From assembly GCA_900109435.1 (NCBI GenBank), contig FNZT01000019.1, positions 1 through 46,718 on the forward strand: DNA of 46,718 bases, in the 5' to 3' direction. Each line of letters opens with the position of its first letter. Position 1 is the stretch's first letter. A program made the position numbers and the translations under genes. The DNA is from Ruminococcus sp. YRD2003 (GTDB lineage Bacteria; Bacillota; Clostridia; Oscillospirales; Ruminococcaceae). Below the pieces are notes generated by a model. It was given only the letters and a program-made list of their open reading frames with translations, was not told where the DNA came from and ran no database searches. This document shows positions 9,906 through 18,114 of this stretch, piece after piece.

Positions 9906-9934
9906 TTGAAATCAGAATGATATTGTGGTAAAAT
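9906..9934 (+). promoter_or_regulatory. Sigma-A-type promoter of the TIR gene
   Basis: TTGAAA (9906-9911), 17-bp spacer, TAAAAT (9929-9934), 60 nt upstream of the start at 9994. It lies in the 360-base divergent region 9634-9993, in which I see nothing else. Confidence 0.6.
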
Positions 9935-9993
9935 TTAACATATAATATAGTTACCATAAAGGTAAAATAAATAATGATAAAGGGAGAGATACT

Positions 9994-12630
9994 ATGACAG
10001 CATATACATGTAAAATGTGTGGCGCTTCACTAAAAATCTCCGAAGGAAAAACTATTTGTAAATGTGATTATTGCGGTACCGAACAAACTTTGCCGCACTA
10101 TATTGATGATCACCGGGCAAATCTGTATGAACGTGCAAACCATTTTCGCCGTAATAACGAATTCGATAAAGCAACGGAAATATATGAGAAGATTCTAAAT
10201 GGTGATACAACTGATTCAGAAGCATACTGGTCTCTTGTTCTTTGTCGTTATGGAATAGAATATGTTGACGATCCAGTAGCAGGGAAACGTGTACCTACAG
10301 TAAATCGCGCTCAGTTTACTTCAATATTTGATGATGATAACTATAAATCCGCGCTAAAGTATGCAGACTTGGATCAGCGAAAACTATATGAAGCTGAAGC
10401 AAATGCCATAAATGAGATCCAAAAGGGTATTCTCGCTATTTCACAGAAAGAAAAACCATTTGATGTGTTTATCTGCTATAAGGAAACGGATAGCAATGGC
10501 AGACGAACACAGGATTCTGTGCTTGCAAATGACTTGTACCATCAGCTTACACAGGAAGGGTTCAAGGTATTCTTCGCACGAATAACTCTGGAAGACAAAC
10601 TCGGAACAGCTTATGAACCCTACATATTCGCAGCATTGAATTCAGCTAAAGTTATGGTGGTCCTTGGCACGCGACCTGAATACTTCAATGCCGTTTGGGT
10701 TAAGAATGAATGGAGTCGTTATTTATCTATTGTAAGACAAAGCAATGGAAAGAAAATCCTTATACCAGCTTATCGTGATATGGATCCATATAATCTCCCT
10801 GAAGAATTCTCGCATCTCCAGGCGCAGGATATGTCTAAACTTGGCTTCATGCAGGATTTGATTAGAGGTATCAGAAAAATAGTTAAAGCTGATGAACCGA
10901 AACCGACTCCAAGGGAGGCAATTTCAGGGGCAAGTGTTAATGTCTCCGCACTTATCAGACGAGCTTTTCTGTTCCTTGAAGATGGGAGCTGGAATGAAGC
11001 TGACACCTATTGTGAGAAGGTGCTTGATCAAGATCCTGAAAACGCATACGCATATTTAGGAAAAATGATGGTAGAGATGCAGATCCGTAAAAAAACAGAT
11101 CTTGCTGATTGTGAAAAGCCATTTGATGATAATAATTATTATCTTAAAGCAATCCGTTTTGGTGACGAGGCAATAGTATCCGAGCTGCACGGATATATTA
11201 AACATATTAACGAACGTAACGAATATAATAGGCAGATGGCTATATATAAGAAGGCTATCACATCTATGAAAGAAGCCAAGGACCCAGTCAAATATAGAGC
11301 CGCTGCAGAGATTTTCAAAAGCATACCAGGATTCAAAGATTCGGATGTACTTGCAAAGCAGTGCCTGGAAAAGGCTGAAACATGCCGCAAGAATGGTATT
11401 TATGAACACGCCGTATTTAGAATGAAAGAAAACAGTATCGCAGGCTATGAAACGGCTATCAAAACATTCAGCGCTATTCCTGGCTGGAAGGATTCTGACA
11501 AACTAATAAAAATATGCCAGGATAGAATAAATACCATAAAAGTTAAACAAAAAGAAAATCGAAAAAGCACTTCTAAGATACTCACGATTACATTTGTATC
11601 ACTGATAATCCTTACGGTTTTTTCATGTTTGGGCTGTTGTGTATTTGGACTAATAATTGAAAAACAGTCGTATGATGATGCAAAAAAATATTATAAAGCG
11701 GGCAATTACAATGAAGCAATCACTGAATTCGCAAGTATTTCGAGTTATAAAGACAGCGAAAGCTTGCTAATCGAATGTATTGCGAAAGTACGGGAAGAAT
11801 TACCGAAAAACTCAGTTGCGGATGGTGAAAAACATGTAGTTGCATTACAATCAGATGGTACTGTTGTTGCATTTGGAAATAATGATGATGGACAATGCGA
11901 TGTATCAGACTGGAAAGATATTATTGCAGTTTCTGCTGGCCAGAAGCATACAGTTGGATTAATGTCAGATGGTACTGTGGTCGCAGTAGGCTGCAATGAC
12001 GATGGAGAATGCAACGTATCAGACTGGAAAAATGTCATAGCAGTTTCTGCTGGCCAGAAGCATACAGTTGGACTAATGTCAGATGGTACAGTGGTCGCAG
12101 TAGGATGCAATGACAATGGAGAATGTAACGTATCAGACTGGAATAATATCATTGCAGTTTCTGCTGGACAAAACCATACAATAGGACTAAAGTCTGATGG
12201 AACTGCAGTTGCCATTGGAAAGAATGATGACAAGCAATGCAATGTATCAGATTGGACAAACATTATTGCAATATCAGCGGGAAATAATCATTCAGTTGGG
12301 TTGGAATCTAAGGGTACAGTTGTTGCTGCCGGCAAGAATGATGATTATCAGTGCAATACATCAGATTGGAAGGGTATTATTTCAATATCCGCAGGAGGCA
12401 ATACAACAATCGGGTTAAAAGCAGACGGAACTGTAGAAGTGAAAGGCAAGAATGATCAAAGAAAATTCGATATCTCCGACTGGACAAACATAAAAGAGGT
12501 AGTATTAGGAGAAAATCACATCATCGGATTAAAATCAAATGGCTCGATTGTTGCAGTTGGTAACGATAGGGATTCATCCTTAGAACTTGAAAAACTACAG
12601 ACATTAACTGGTATTAAGACAAAGAAATAG
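9994..12630 (+). CDS. TIR-domain protein with zinc ribbon, membrane helix and RCC1-like propeller
   Basis: An 878-residue multidomain protein. Residues 6-27 form a zinc ribbon (C6, C9, C24, C27); about 30-150 are helical/TPR-like (RANHFRRNNEFDKATEIYEKIL). A TIR domain runs about 154-300 (FDVFICYKETD ... EGFKVFFARITLEDKLG ... AVWVKNEWSRY); the Glu in WVKNEW is at the usual position of the TIR NADase catalytic residue. More helical repeats follow, then one membrane helix about 529-556, a further TPR-like pair, and seven 38-residue RCC1-like repeats (608-873) with the pattern SAGQKHTVGLxSDGTVVAVGxND. GGGAGAG precedes the ATG. Family knowledge: bacterial TIR enzymes hydrolyse NAD or make signalling cyclic ADP-ribose. 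Inference: the propeller senses something across or at the membrane. Confidence 0.85.
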   Translation: MTAYTCKMCGASLKISEGKTICKCDYCGTEQTLPHYIDDHRANLYERANHFRRNNEFDKATEIYEKILNGDTTDSEAYWSLVLCRYGIEYVDDPVAGKRVPTVNRAQFTSIFDDDNYKSALKYADLDQRKLYEAEANAINEIQKGILAISQKEKPFDVFICYKETDSNGRRTQDSVLANDLYHQLTQEGFKVFFARITLEDKLGTAYEPYIFAALNSAKVMVVLGTRPEYFNAVWVKNEWSRYLSIVRQSNGKKILIPAYRDMDPYNLPEEFSHLQAQDMSKLGFMQDLIRGIRKIVKADEPKPTPREAISGASVNVSALIRRAFLFLEDGSWNEADTYCEKVLDQDPENAYAYLGKMMVEMQIRKKTDLADCEKPFDDNNYYLKAIRFGDEAIVSELHGYIKHINERNEYNRQMAIYKKAITSMKEAKDPVKYRAAAEIFKSIPGFKDSDVLAKQCLEKAETCRKNGIYEHAVFRMKENSIAGYETAIKTFSAIPGWKDSDKLIKICQDRINTIKVKQKENRKSTSKILTITFVSLIILTVFSCLGCCVFGLIIEKQSYDDAKKYYKAGNYNEAITEFASISSYKDSESLLIECIAKVREELPKNSVADGEKHVVALQSDGTVVAFGNNDDGQCDVSDWKDIIAVSAGQKHTVGLMSDGTVVAVGCNDDGECNVSDWKNVIAVSAGQKHTVGLMSDGTVVAVGCNDNGECNVSDWNNIIAVSAGQNHTIGLKSDGTAVAIGKNDDKQCNVSDWTNIIAISAGNNHSVGLESKGTVVAAGKNDDYQCNTSDWKGIISISAGGNTTIGLKADGTVEVKGKNDQRKFDISDWTNIKEVVLGENHIIGLKSNGSIVAVGNDRDSSLELEKLQTLTGIKTKK
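11815..12612 (+). repeat. Seven tandem 114-bp RCC1-type coding repeats
   Basis: Seven units of 114 bp (38 codons). Units 2 and 3 are nearly identical at the DNA level, whereas the last units diverge. Seven units fit one closed seven-bladed beta-propeller. The near-identical units suggest recent duplication or gene conversion, so copy number may vary between strains. Confidence 0.85.
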
Positions 12631-12688
12631 AGAAGTATTCACGCTTTATAGTCTTCAAGTAAAAATGGCATGTGTTAACGCCAATCGT

Positions 12689-12717
12689 AAAGTGGCACCT
12701 TTCCGAGGTGCCACTTT
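12689..12717. terminator. Terminator after the TIR gene
   Basis: AAAGTGGCACCT pairs perfectly with AGGTGCCACTTT around a 5-nt loop. It lies in the 377-base gap 12631-13007, which also holds a small hairpin (AACCAC/GTGGTT near 12784-12800) and the next promoter but no gene. Confidence 0.85.
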
Positions 12718-12951
12718 TACATTTTATGTAAAAATTAACTATTGCATAACTAATATACTTCCTGTACTGTTTATTAAATATTCAACCACTAAAGGTGGTT
12801 GTTCTTTTGTCGTGCTAGAGCAATATAAAGACAAAGGTACGCTTCGCTTAAGTACTCTTTAGCTAGTATTTCTTAAAACAGTGCCTTTAAGCAAAGGCTT
12901 TGTTAGTTAATTGATAGAATTGTTGTTTGTATCACTTCGCAACAAAAAATA

Positions 12952-12980
12952 TTGAAATTCGACAAAAAATATGATATAAT
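12952..12980 (+). promoter_or_regulatory. Promoter of the Sel1 / J-domain / HIRAN operon
   Basis: TTGAAA (12952-12957), 17-bp spacer, TATAAT (12975-12980), 28 nt before the start codon. Confidence 0.75.
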
Positions 12981-13007
12981 ATACTAAAATGTGTAGGAGG
13001 TGTGTTT

Positions 13008-13904
13008 GTGACGATTCGTGAAGCCTTGGAAATATGTGATAAATTCAGAAAGAGCAATGGTAATTATGATGAAGATGATTTCTTTGTATATACTGAAGCA
13101 TTAAAATACCTTATTGATGAAACTACGGATCCTGAGTATATGTTTGAACTCGGAGGTGCATATTACTACGAAAAAGAGTATGAGCTTGCTCTCAAGTACT
13201 ATGAAATGACTGTTGAATATGATAAGGATAATACCGCTGCATTGGGCGGACTTGGATATATTTGGTATTATGGACGTACTGGAACTGTTGATTATAAGAA
13301 AGCATTTGAGTATTATTCCAGTGCGGCAAAAGCCGGTTGCGATATTTCAAGATATAAAGTCGCAGATATGTATCGGTACGGACAATATGTCAATCAGGAT
13401 TTTGAAAAATTTAAAGAGATAATTGAATCGCTATACAACTACTACCACTGGACAGATATGGTTGACGACCCGCTTCCTGAAATATGCATTCGCCTTGCAG
13501 CTGTACGCGAAAAGGAAGGCAAGACTCAAGAGGCTGTTTCGTTATTGCTTGAAGGAAAAAGTATGCTTAGTTCAAGAATCGGATTTGATCACTTCTTTGG
13601 CAATTTTGCAATTATGGAAAATATGGTCAGTGATCTGTATCGATTAACTGAATTTGATAGAACTAATTTTGATTTATATGACCTGTATTACCTGATGAAA
13701 GAACCTGCTAAAATAAGATTCAGTTATAATGAAAGAGAATACATAGTAGAATCGGTTCTTGAGGATGACGGCACAATATCAATTTGTTTTGACGGGAAAT
13801 GGTATCATACATTAACTGATGCATTAATGGCAACTCAAGGTGATGATGGGAATTATGTAACACTTGACGCTTGGAAAATGAAAGATTTCGAGGTGATAGA
13901 ATAA
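13008..13904 (+). CDS. Sel1/TPR-repeat protein
   Basis: A 298-residue cytoplasmic protein. Repeats at about residues 40-145 read DPEYMFELGGAYYYEKEYELALKYYEMTVEYD and NTAALGGLGYIWYYGRTGTVDYKKAFEYYSSAAKAG, which are TPR and Sel1-like units. The C-terminal 70 residues (KIRFSYNEREYIVESVLEDDG ...) are beta-rich. Start: AGGAGG at 12995-13000 lies 7 nt before GTG 13008; the in-frame GTG at 13002 is too close. It is the first gene of a tight operon: its stop shares one base with the next start (TAATG). It probably acts as an adaptor for the J-domain protein that follows. Confidence 0.75.
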   Translation: MTIREALEICDKFRKSNGNYDEDDFFVYTEALKYLIDETTDPEYMFELGGAYYYEKEYELALKYYEMTVEYDKDNTAALGGLGYIWYYGRTGTVDYKKAFEYYSSAAKAGCDISRYKVADMYRYGQYVNQDFEKFKEIIESLYNYYHWTDMVDDPLPEICIRLAAVREKEGKTQEAVSLLLEGKSMLSSRIGFDHFFGNFAIMENMVSDLYRLTEFDRTNFDLYDLYYLMKEPAKIRFSYNEREYIVESVLEDDGTISICFDGKWYHTLTDALMATQGDDGNYVTLDAWKMKDFEVIE

Positions 13905-14653
13905 TGGAGATAGTACATATAGCGGCTGGAGATTATCCGAAATACGAATCGTTACTATTACAGCGTGATCAGTTGAAAAAAGAAGCGTTACAGTATCGCC
14001 GTGCTTATATCAGAGAGTTCGGTGAGCTGATAAATCAAGTGTTCGAGAAGAAGATAGCTTGTATAGCACTTAAAAAATCGATATCGTTTTGTCAGCTTGC
14101 AAAGAATCAAGGCAGAAAGCCTGATATTAAAGCAATGAACGAGTATGTTGCTCAAGAGATGACAGAGTATCGCAATCAGCTCAGCGATATGGTCAAAGAG
14201 TTTAACAGTACCCAAAACGATTCAACAATTTCTCCAATTGATGCAAAAGAAATAAAAGCTATTTACCGTAAGATAGCACGTCAACTCCACCCTGATATGA
14301 GTCCAGTGATTCAGGAGCATCCAGAACTTGCAGAGTTATGGGAACAGGCTTCAATAGCTTACAAGTGCAATGATCTAAAAACGCTGAGAGAGACTGATTT
14401 CCTTGTTCAGCAGGCACTTTCGCAGCTAGGAGTCAGTGAAGCTCCGATTGTTGTTCCGGATATTGCCGAGAAGATAGCTGCACTTGAACAGGAAATACAA
14501 AAAATAATTACAACCGAGCCATATTCATACAAGTTGATCCTCGATGATAAGGACGAAATGGCAGATAGAAGAACTGCTTATGAAACCGAATTGCTGCAAT
14601 ACACCGAATACGAAAAACAACTTCAACAGCAGCTGGATTTACTCACACAGTAA
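13904..14653 (+). CDS. J-domain (DnaJ-like) co-chaperone with coiled coils
   Basis: A 249-residue protein. A J-domain-like segment lies at about residues 120-165: IKAIYRKIARQLHPDMSP followed by HPELAELWEQASIAYKCND. The HPD tripeptide that stimulates Hsp70 ATPase activity is intact. Long charged helices flank it on both sides (DQLKKEALQYRRAYIREFGELI; AALEQEIQKIITTE), so the domain is central rather than N-terminal as in classical DnaJ. No zinc-finger or G/F region. It is translationally coupled to the Sel1 gene, and 11 nt separate it from the HIRAN gene. It probably recruits DnaK to a client complex. Confidence 0.75.
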   Translation: MEIVHIAAGDYPKYESLLLQRDQLKKEALQYRRAYIREFGELINQVFEKKIACIALKKSISFCQLAKNQGRKPDIKAMNEYVAQEMTEYRNQLSDMVKEFNSTQNDSTISPIDAKEIKAIYRKIARQLHPDMSPVIQEHPELAELWEQASIAYKCNDLKTLRETDFLVQQALSQLGVSEAPIVVPDIAEKIAALEQEIQKIITTEPYSYKLILDDKDEMADRRTAYETELLQYTEYEKQLQQQLDLLTQ

Positions 14654-14664
14654 GGAGGTCTACA

Positions 14665-15057
14665 ATGAACGAACTTGCAGAGATAAAAAAGAACGAACTG
14701 GCAGTCGCATCCGAAAACGGTCAGATAGGTGAATTACTCAAGCCGCTTATCCGCGAGATACACCTCTTCGATTCGTATATCGCAGGAACTACACATCTGA
14801 AAGACCAGACCGTGCTTGATGCGATAACGATTGGTGACAAGCTGACACTCCAGCGTGAAGACAATAAATTTGACAGCAATGCCATACTAATCCTTGCGCC
14901 TGACGGCCGCAAGGTTGGATATGTTCCAGAAAAGGACAACCTTATTTTCGCACGTCTCATGGATGCAGGTAAAATGCTCTCTGCTCAGATCAAAAACATC
15001 GACATCAAGGGATCTTTCCGTAAGATAAGCATTGGTATATTCCTTGTGGATTTCTGA
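14665..15057 (+). CDS. HIRAN-domain protein
   Basis: A 130-residue protein. The last 100 residues form a HIRAN domain: HLFDSYIAGTTHL, then GDKLTLQREDNKFDSNAILILAPDGRKVGYVPEKDN, the segment characteristic of the family. HIRAN domains bind DNA 3' ends in HLTF-type remodellers and also occur as stand-alone proteins in bacteria. AAGGAGG lies 8 nt before the ATG. It follows the J-domain gene in the same operon, with the ADP-ribosylglycohydrolase gene 40 nt downstream. Confidence 0.8.
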   Translation: MNELAEIKKNELAVASENGQIGELLKPLIREIHLFDSYIAGTTHLKDQTVLDAITIGDKLTLQREDNKFDSNAILILAPDGRKVGYVPEKDNLIFARLMDAGKMLSAQIKNIDIKGSFRKISIGIFLVDF

Positions 15058-15097
15058 TGAGGTCCATTAAAGCAGTAGTATAATTAGGAGTGATATT

Positions 15098-16213
15098 ATG
15101 CGAGATATTGATAAGTTTCGCGGCTGCCTTATAGGTGGAGCAGCTGGAGATGCATTAGGATATGCTGTTGAGTTCCTCAGAGAGGAGCAGATATTCAGCA
15201 AATATGGTGATAAAGGTATCGCTGAGTATTCATTGAAAAATGGTGTAGCTCAAATATCCGATGATACACAAATGACACTATTTACTGCAAATGGTTTGCT
15301 TTTTGGTACAACCAGAGGAATGATAAGAGGAATCATGGGCAGCTATGAAAGCTATATACAGATAATGTACCAATGTTGGTACAAAACGCAAACAGAATCA
15401 TATCCAATAAATGAGGACTATCTGTATTCATGGCTTTTAAATGTTCCAGAGCTTTTCAGCAGAAGAGCACCAGGAATGACGTGTTTAGCCGCCATCGAAC
15501 ATGGAGCAAAAGGCTCCACAAGCGAACCGATCAACAACAGTAAAGGGTGCGGCGGAGTGATGCGTGTTGCTCCAATCGGTTTATATTTCTGCGATAAAGG
15601 TATTAGTTTTGAAAGAACAGATATGATAGGTGCAGAAGCTGCTGCACTTACACATGGTCATGATCTCGGATTTATTCCTGCCGCTGCATTGGTACATATC
15701 ATAAGAAGTATTGTTGAAAAAGGAACAACAATCAAAGAAGCCGTAGATGATGCTATTCTTACTATGCAGACATTATTCCCTAAGGCAGCACATATAGCTG
15801 ATTTTACGGAGATTATGCAGAAAGCGGTAATGCTGGCTTCAACTGAGAAAAGTGATCTTGCTGCTATCCACCAATTAGGAGAGGGCTGGGTCGCTGAAGA
15901 AACTCTTGCAATTGCTGTATATTGTTCTTTAAAGTATCAAGATGATTTTGATAAGGCTATTAGAACATCTGTTAATCATAACGGCGACAGTGATTCAACG
16001 GGAGCAGTCACAGGCAATATCCTTGGTGCCTATATCGGATATGATGCTATACCTGCTAAATATAAGAATAATCTTGAATTGCATGATCTTACGCTCGAAA
16101 TAGCTGATGATCTATATAATGATTGTAAAATCAGTGAATATACTCTAGACCAAGATGAGGTATGGGATAAGAAGTATTATAAGGCAGAGTATTTTCGAGC
16201 AACAACAGACTAA
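15098..16213 (+). CDS. ADP-ribosylglycohydrolase (DraG/ARH family)
   Basis: A 371-residue protein of normal length for the family. Metal-binding motifs are intact: FRGCLIGGAAGDALGYAVE at the N-terminus, SDDTQMTLF at about residue 55, and NHNGDSDSTGAVTGNILGAYIG near 290-310, which supplies the paired Asp and Thr that bind two Mg ions. The enzyme would remove ADP-ribose from proteins or other substrates. AGGAG lies 8 nt before the ATG. A TATAAT at 15079-15084 without a clear -35 leaves open its own promoter; otherwise it belongs to the Sel1/J/HIRAN operon. Together with the TIR protein upstream it places NAD and ADP-ribose chemistry in one neighbourhood. Confidence 0.85.
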   Translation: MRDIDKFRGCLIGGAAGDALGYAVEFLREEQIFSKYGDKGIAEYSLKNGVAQISDDTQMTLFTANGLLFGTTRGMIRGIMGSYESYIQIMYQCWYKTQTESYPINEDYLYSWLLNVPELFSRRAPGMTCLAAIEHGAKGSTSEPINNSKGCGGVMRVAPIGLYFCDKGISFERTDMIGAEAAALTHGHDLGFIPAAALVHIIRSIVEKGTTIKEAVDDAILTMQTLFPKAAHIADFTEIMQKAVMLASTEKSDLAAIHQLGEGWVAEETLAIAVYCSLKYQDDFDKAIRTSVNHNGDSDSTGAVTGNILGAYIGYDAIPAKYKNNLELHDLTLEIADDLYNDCKISEYTLDQDEVWDKKYYKAEYFRATTD

Positions 16214-16229
16214 AGAGAATAATCATTGA

Positions 16230-16247
16230 GGAGGCTTTCGGGCCTCC
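16230..16247 (+). terminator. Terminator after the ARH gene
   Basis: GGAGGC and GCCTCC pair around a 6-nt loop, followed by TTTTACTTT. Confidence 0.75.
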
Positions 16248-16400
16248 TTTTACTTTATCGAAAAATATTATAGGGAAACTCATATAAAAAATAGGAGTAA
16301 AATCGACATATTTCACCTGATTGTCACCATATCATCACATAAAAACTCGTAAAATTGTTGAAAACAACCTGTTAATTCGAATTGAATAACGCATTTCTCA

Positions 16401-16425
16401 AGGAGTTGTACGAAAAACAACTCCT
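16401..16425. terminator. Terminator-like hairpin
   Basis: AGGAGTTGT pairs with ACAACTCCT and is followed by ATTTTTTAT. It lies just upstream of the truncated regulator tail. The gap 16248-16460 otherwise holds only a TCACCTGAT motif at 16313-16321. Confidence 0.7.
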
Positions 16426-16460
16426 ATTTTTTATGTCTGTTTTCACATAGTGTTCTATGA

Positions 16461-16559
16461 TATTATATAGACACAGTCAAGGGAGAGATACCCGAGGCTG
16501 AATATAATATTCAAAGCCTGATATGCATTAAGGGCCGCGGATACAAATATGGTTTTTAA
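16461..16559 (+). pseudogene. C-terminal tail of an OmpR-type response regulator
   Basis: The open frame reads YYIDTVKGEIPEAEYNIQSL, then ICIKGRGYKYGF and a stop. The end matches the last helix and wing of an OmpR/PhoB winged-helix domain, whose members typically end in I-x-T-V-R-G-x-G-Y-K. A stop codon precedes it directly and there is no start, so the rest of the gene is missing. It probably marks the left junction of element A or an older insertion. Confidence 0.6.
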
Positions 16560-16616
16560 CTATGAAAAGCATATATTTTGTACCCATACCTTGTCATGCC
16601 ATAATCAGGTGAACTT

Positions 16617-16646
16617 GGAGTCTGCGTACATATATATGCAGGCTCC
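16617..16646 (+). terminator. Terminator after the regulator remnant
   Basis: GGAGTCTGC pairs with GCAGGCTCC (one G-U pair) and is followed by ATTTTTTG. It sits 30 nt before the sigma-like gene and could also act as an attenuator. Confidence 0.7.
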
Positions 16647-16676
16647 ATTTTTTGTGTCCGCAGAAAGGACACTAAA

Positions 16677-17276
16677 ATGGAAAAAATCTATTGCAAGATT
16701 GACATGGAGAAGGTCAAGAAGATCATAAGCCAGAAGGGCTTCTACTTTATCTGTACTAAAGTGCTGTACCCTGACTTTGTCGGACCAAGGTATATTATAG
16801 TATCTGACGATCCGGACATCACAGTAAAATATCCGAAGACAAAAGGCATGATAATTGTTTCAGAGAGTAAATTTTCTTCGATGGCTGAAGAATATAATCG
16901 TTATTACGCAAACGATGTTAAACACCTTAGAAGAATAGAACGAAGTTATGAAGAGGAAGGATACTCAGAGGAGTGTATTGAAGCTGAGAATGGTGAAGCA
17001 CACAGTAATCTTCCTGATGTTGATTTGCATCCTGTTGAGGAATCGGTTGAAGAAAAAGAGAGAAGGGAGACTATATTAAAAGCTTTAGATGCACTTACTC
17101 CCATTCAAAAAGACAGAATTACTCTTTACTATTTCAATGATTGGACATATGCCCAGATTGGCGAAAAATACGGCGTTAGCCACTGGGCAATATCAAAGTC
17201 GATAAGAACAGCAGAAAAAAAGATGAAAAAATTTTTGGAAAAAGGTTGCAAAATTACCTCTCTCAGTTCTTTATGA
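16677..17276 (+). CDS. Sigma-70-like factor (region 4 HTH)
   Basis: A 199-residue protein. The C-terminal 60 residues are a clear sigma region 4: ILKALDALTPIQKDRITLYYFNDWTYAQIGEKYGVSHWAISKSIRTAEKKM, with the recognition helix at GVSHWAISKSI. The N-terminal half does not resemble region 2, so it may not be a complete sigma factor. AGAAAGGAC lies before the ATG. Genes like this often stand at the head of integrative elements with serine recombinases. It could direct the repeated upstream motif of recombinases 1 and 2 (20326 and 21974); that link is inference. Confidence 0.75.
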   Translation: MEKIYCKIDMEKVKKIISQKGFYFICTKVLYPDFVGPRYIIVSDDPDITVKYPKTKGMIIVSESKFSSMAEEYNRYYANDVKHLRRIERSYEEEGYSEECIEAENGEAHSNLPDVDLHPVEESVEEKERRETILKALDALTPIQKDRITLYYFNDWTYAQIGEKYGVSHWAISKSIRTAEKKMKKFLEKGCKITSLSSL

Positions 17277-17324
17277 GTAGAGGGGCAAATAAAAAAGCCT
17301 TTTAGAAACTTGAAAATTGAATAG

Positions 17325-17752
17325 CAGCACACAAGTGTGCAGCAAGATCGGTGTGGATACAATCCACGAGCCGCGGGCATCCATACGCCACGACCTCGGA
17401 AACGAGCGAGCGATAAATATGAGCATGGCGGTAGGAGTATAGCCACTCCTATTATGGCAATGACAGCCGACTTGCGCGCCCGTCCGTACAAGCGGCTCTG
17501 ATCCCGTAAGGGCAGAGAGACAAAGAGCTACGTGAACTGCGAGGACTCAGTTCGGCTTGTGTGCTCCCCACCTGGGAGGGTGCCAGTAATGGTAAGAGAA
17601 TATCCGAGGCCTTTGATTAAGGAAAATGCCGTCGCGCATAGTGACGGTAAAGTACCCCGAGCAGGGGTGCGTCAGTATATGAAACGATATATGCTGACAA
17701 CGATAAATCGGAGCTGCTTAACAGCGGCTCCGTATACATATAAAGGAGAATT
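17325..17752 (+). ncRNA. Candidate large structured non-coding RNA
   Basis: The 478 bases between the sigma-like gene and mazF have higher GC than their surroundings and are packed with hairpins, several closed by stable tetraloops: CTCG-GAAA-CGAG (17395-17406), CCC-GTAA-GGG (17503-17512), GTGGAT/ATCCAC (17352-17367), CCCC/GGGG (17656-17668), GTCAG...CTGAC (17671-17698), and GGAGC...GCTCC (17710-17731). Multiple stop codons in each + frame argue against a protein. Its end abuts the mazF ribosome site, so it could be an independent RNA or a giant 5' leader. I recall similar hairpin-rich spacers in clostridial conjugative elements but cannot name a family. Confidence 0.6.
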
Positions 17753-17754
17753 AT

Positions 17755-18114
17755 ATGACCTTATTACCTAAACGTGGGGATATCTATGTTGCAGATCTGG
17801 GGCAAGGTGTGGGCTCTGAGCAGGCAAATGAACGACCTGTTGTGATAGTACAGAACAATAAAGGCAATGCCTACGCAGATACAACTATCATTGTACCCAT
17901 TACATCCAGAATGAAAAATGATATCCCCAATCATGTCATCATACATTACGGTATCCTGAAGAAGTATATAGGCTGTGTGCTGACTGAGCAGGTCAGGACG
18001 ATCTCTATATACAGGCTAAAGAAGTATTTAGGCACACTCAATGAAAAGGATGTCAGAAAAATAGATAAGGCTTTGAAGATAAGCCTTGAAGTTCATAAAC
18101 ATGAGGTGAAGTAA
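17755..18114 (+). CDS. MazF/PemK-type endoribonuclease toxin without an antitoxin gene
   Basis: A 119-residue protein, the usual length. It begins LPKRGDIYVADLGQGVGSEQANERPVVIVQNN, the MazF beta-barrel with the catalytic Arg in E-x-RP, and continues with IIVPITSRM, containing the catalytic Thr, and VLTEQVRTIS. AAAGGAG precedes the ATG. No MazE-like gene precedes it; the structured region at 17325-17752 occupies that place. Its stop overlaps the start of the DinG-like gene (TAATG), so the two are translationally coupled. Solitary mazF genes are frequent in integrative elements and may act as regulators of element mRNA. Confidence 0.85.
   Translation: MTLLPKRGDIYVADLGQGVGSEQANERPVVIVQNNKGNAYADTTIIVPITSRMKNDIPNHVIIHYGILKKYIGCVLTEQVRTISIYRLKKYLGTLNEKDVRKIDKALKISLEVHKHEVK

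Noticed and set aside
11745..12263. 172-codon frame on the minus strand opposite the RCC1-like repeats
   Set aside because: Its periodic Ser/Pro/Cys composition is the mirror of the 114-bp repeats; a shadow frame.
16472..16479. ACACAGTC near the element A boundary equals part of the core of the element B recombination sites
   Set aside because: Only eight bases match and neither arm is present; probably chance.
17532..17771. Open frame of 79 codons inside the structured region
   Set aside because: It overlaps mazF in another frame, has no ribosome site, and its sequence reflects the hairpins rather than a protein.
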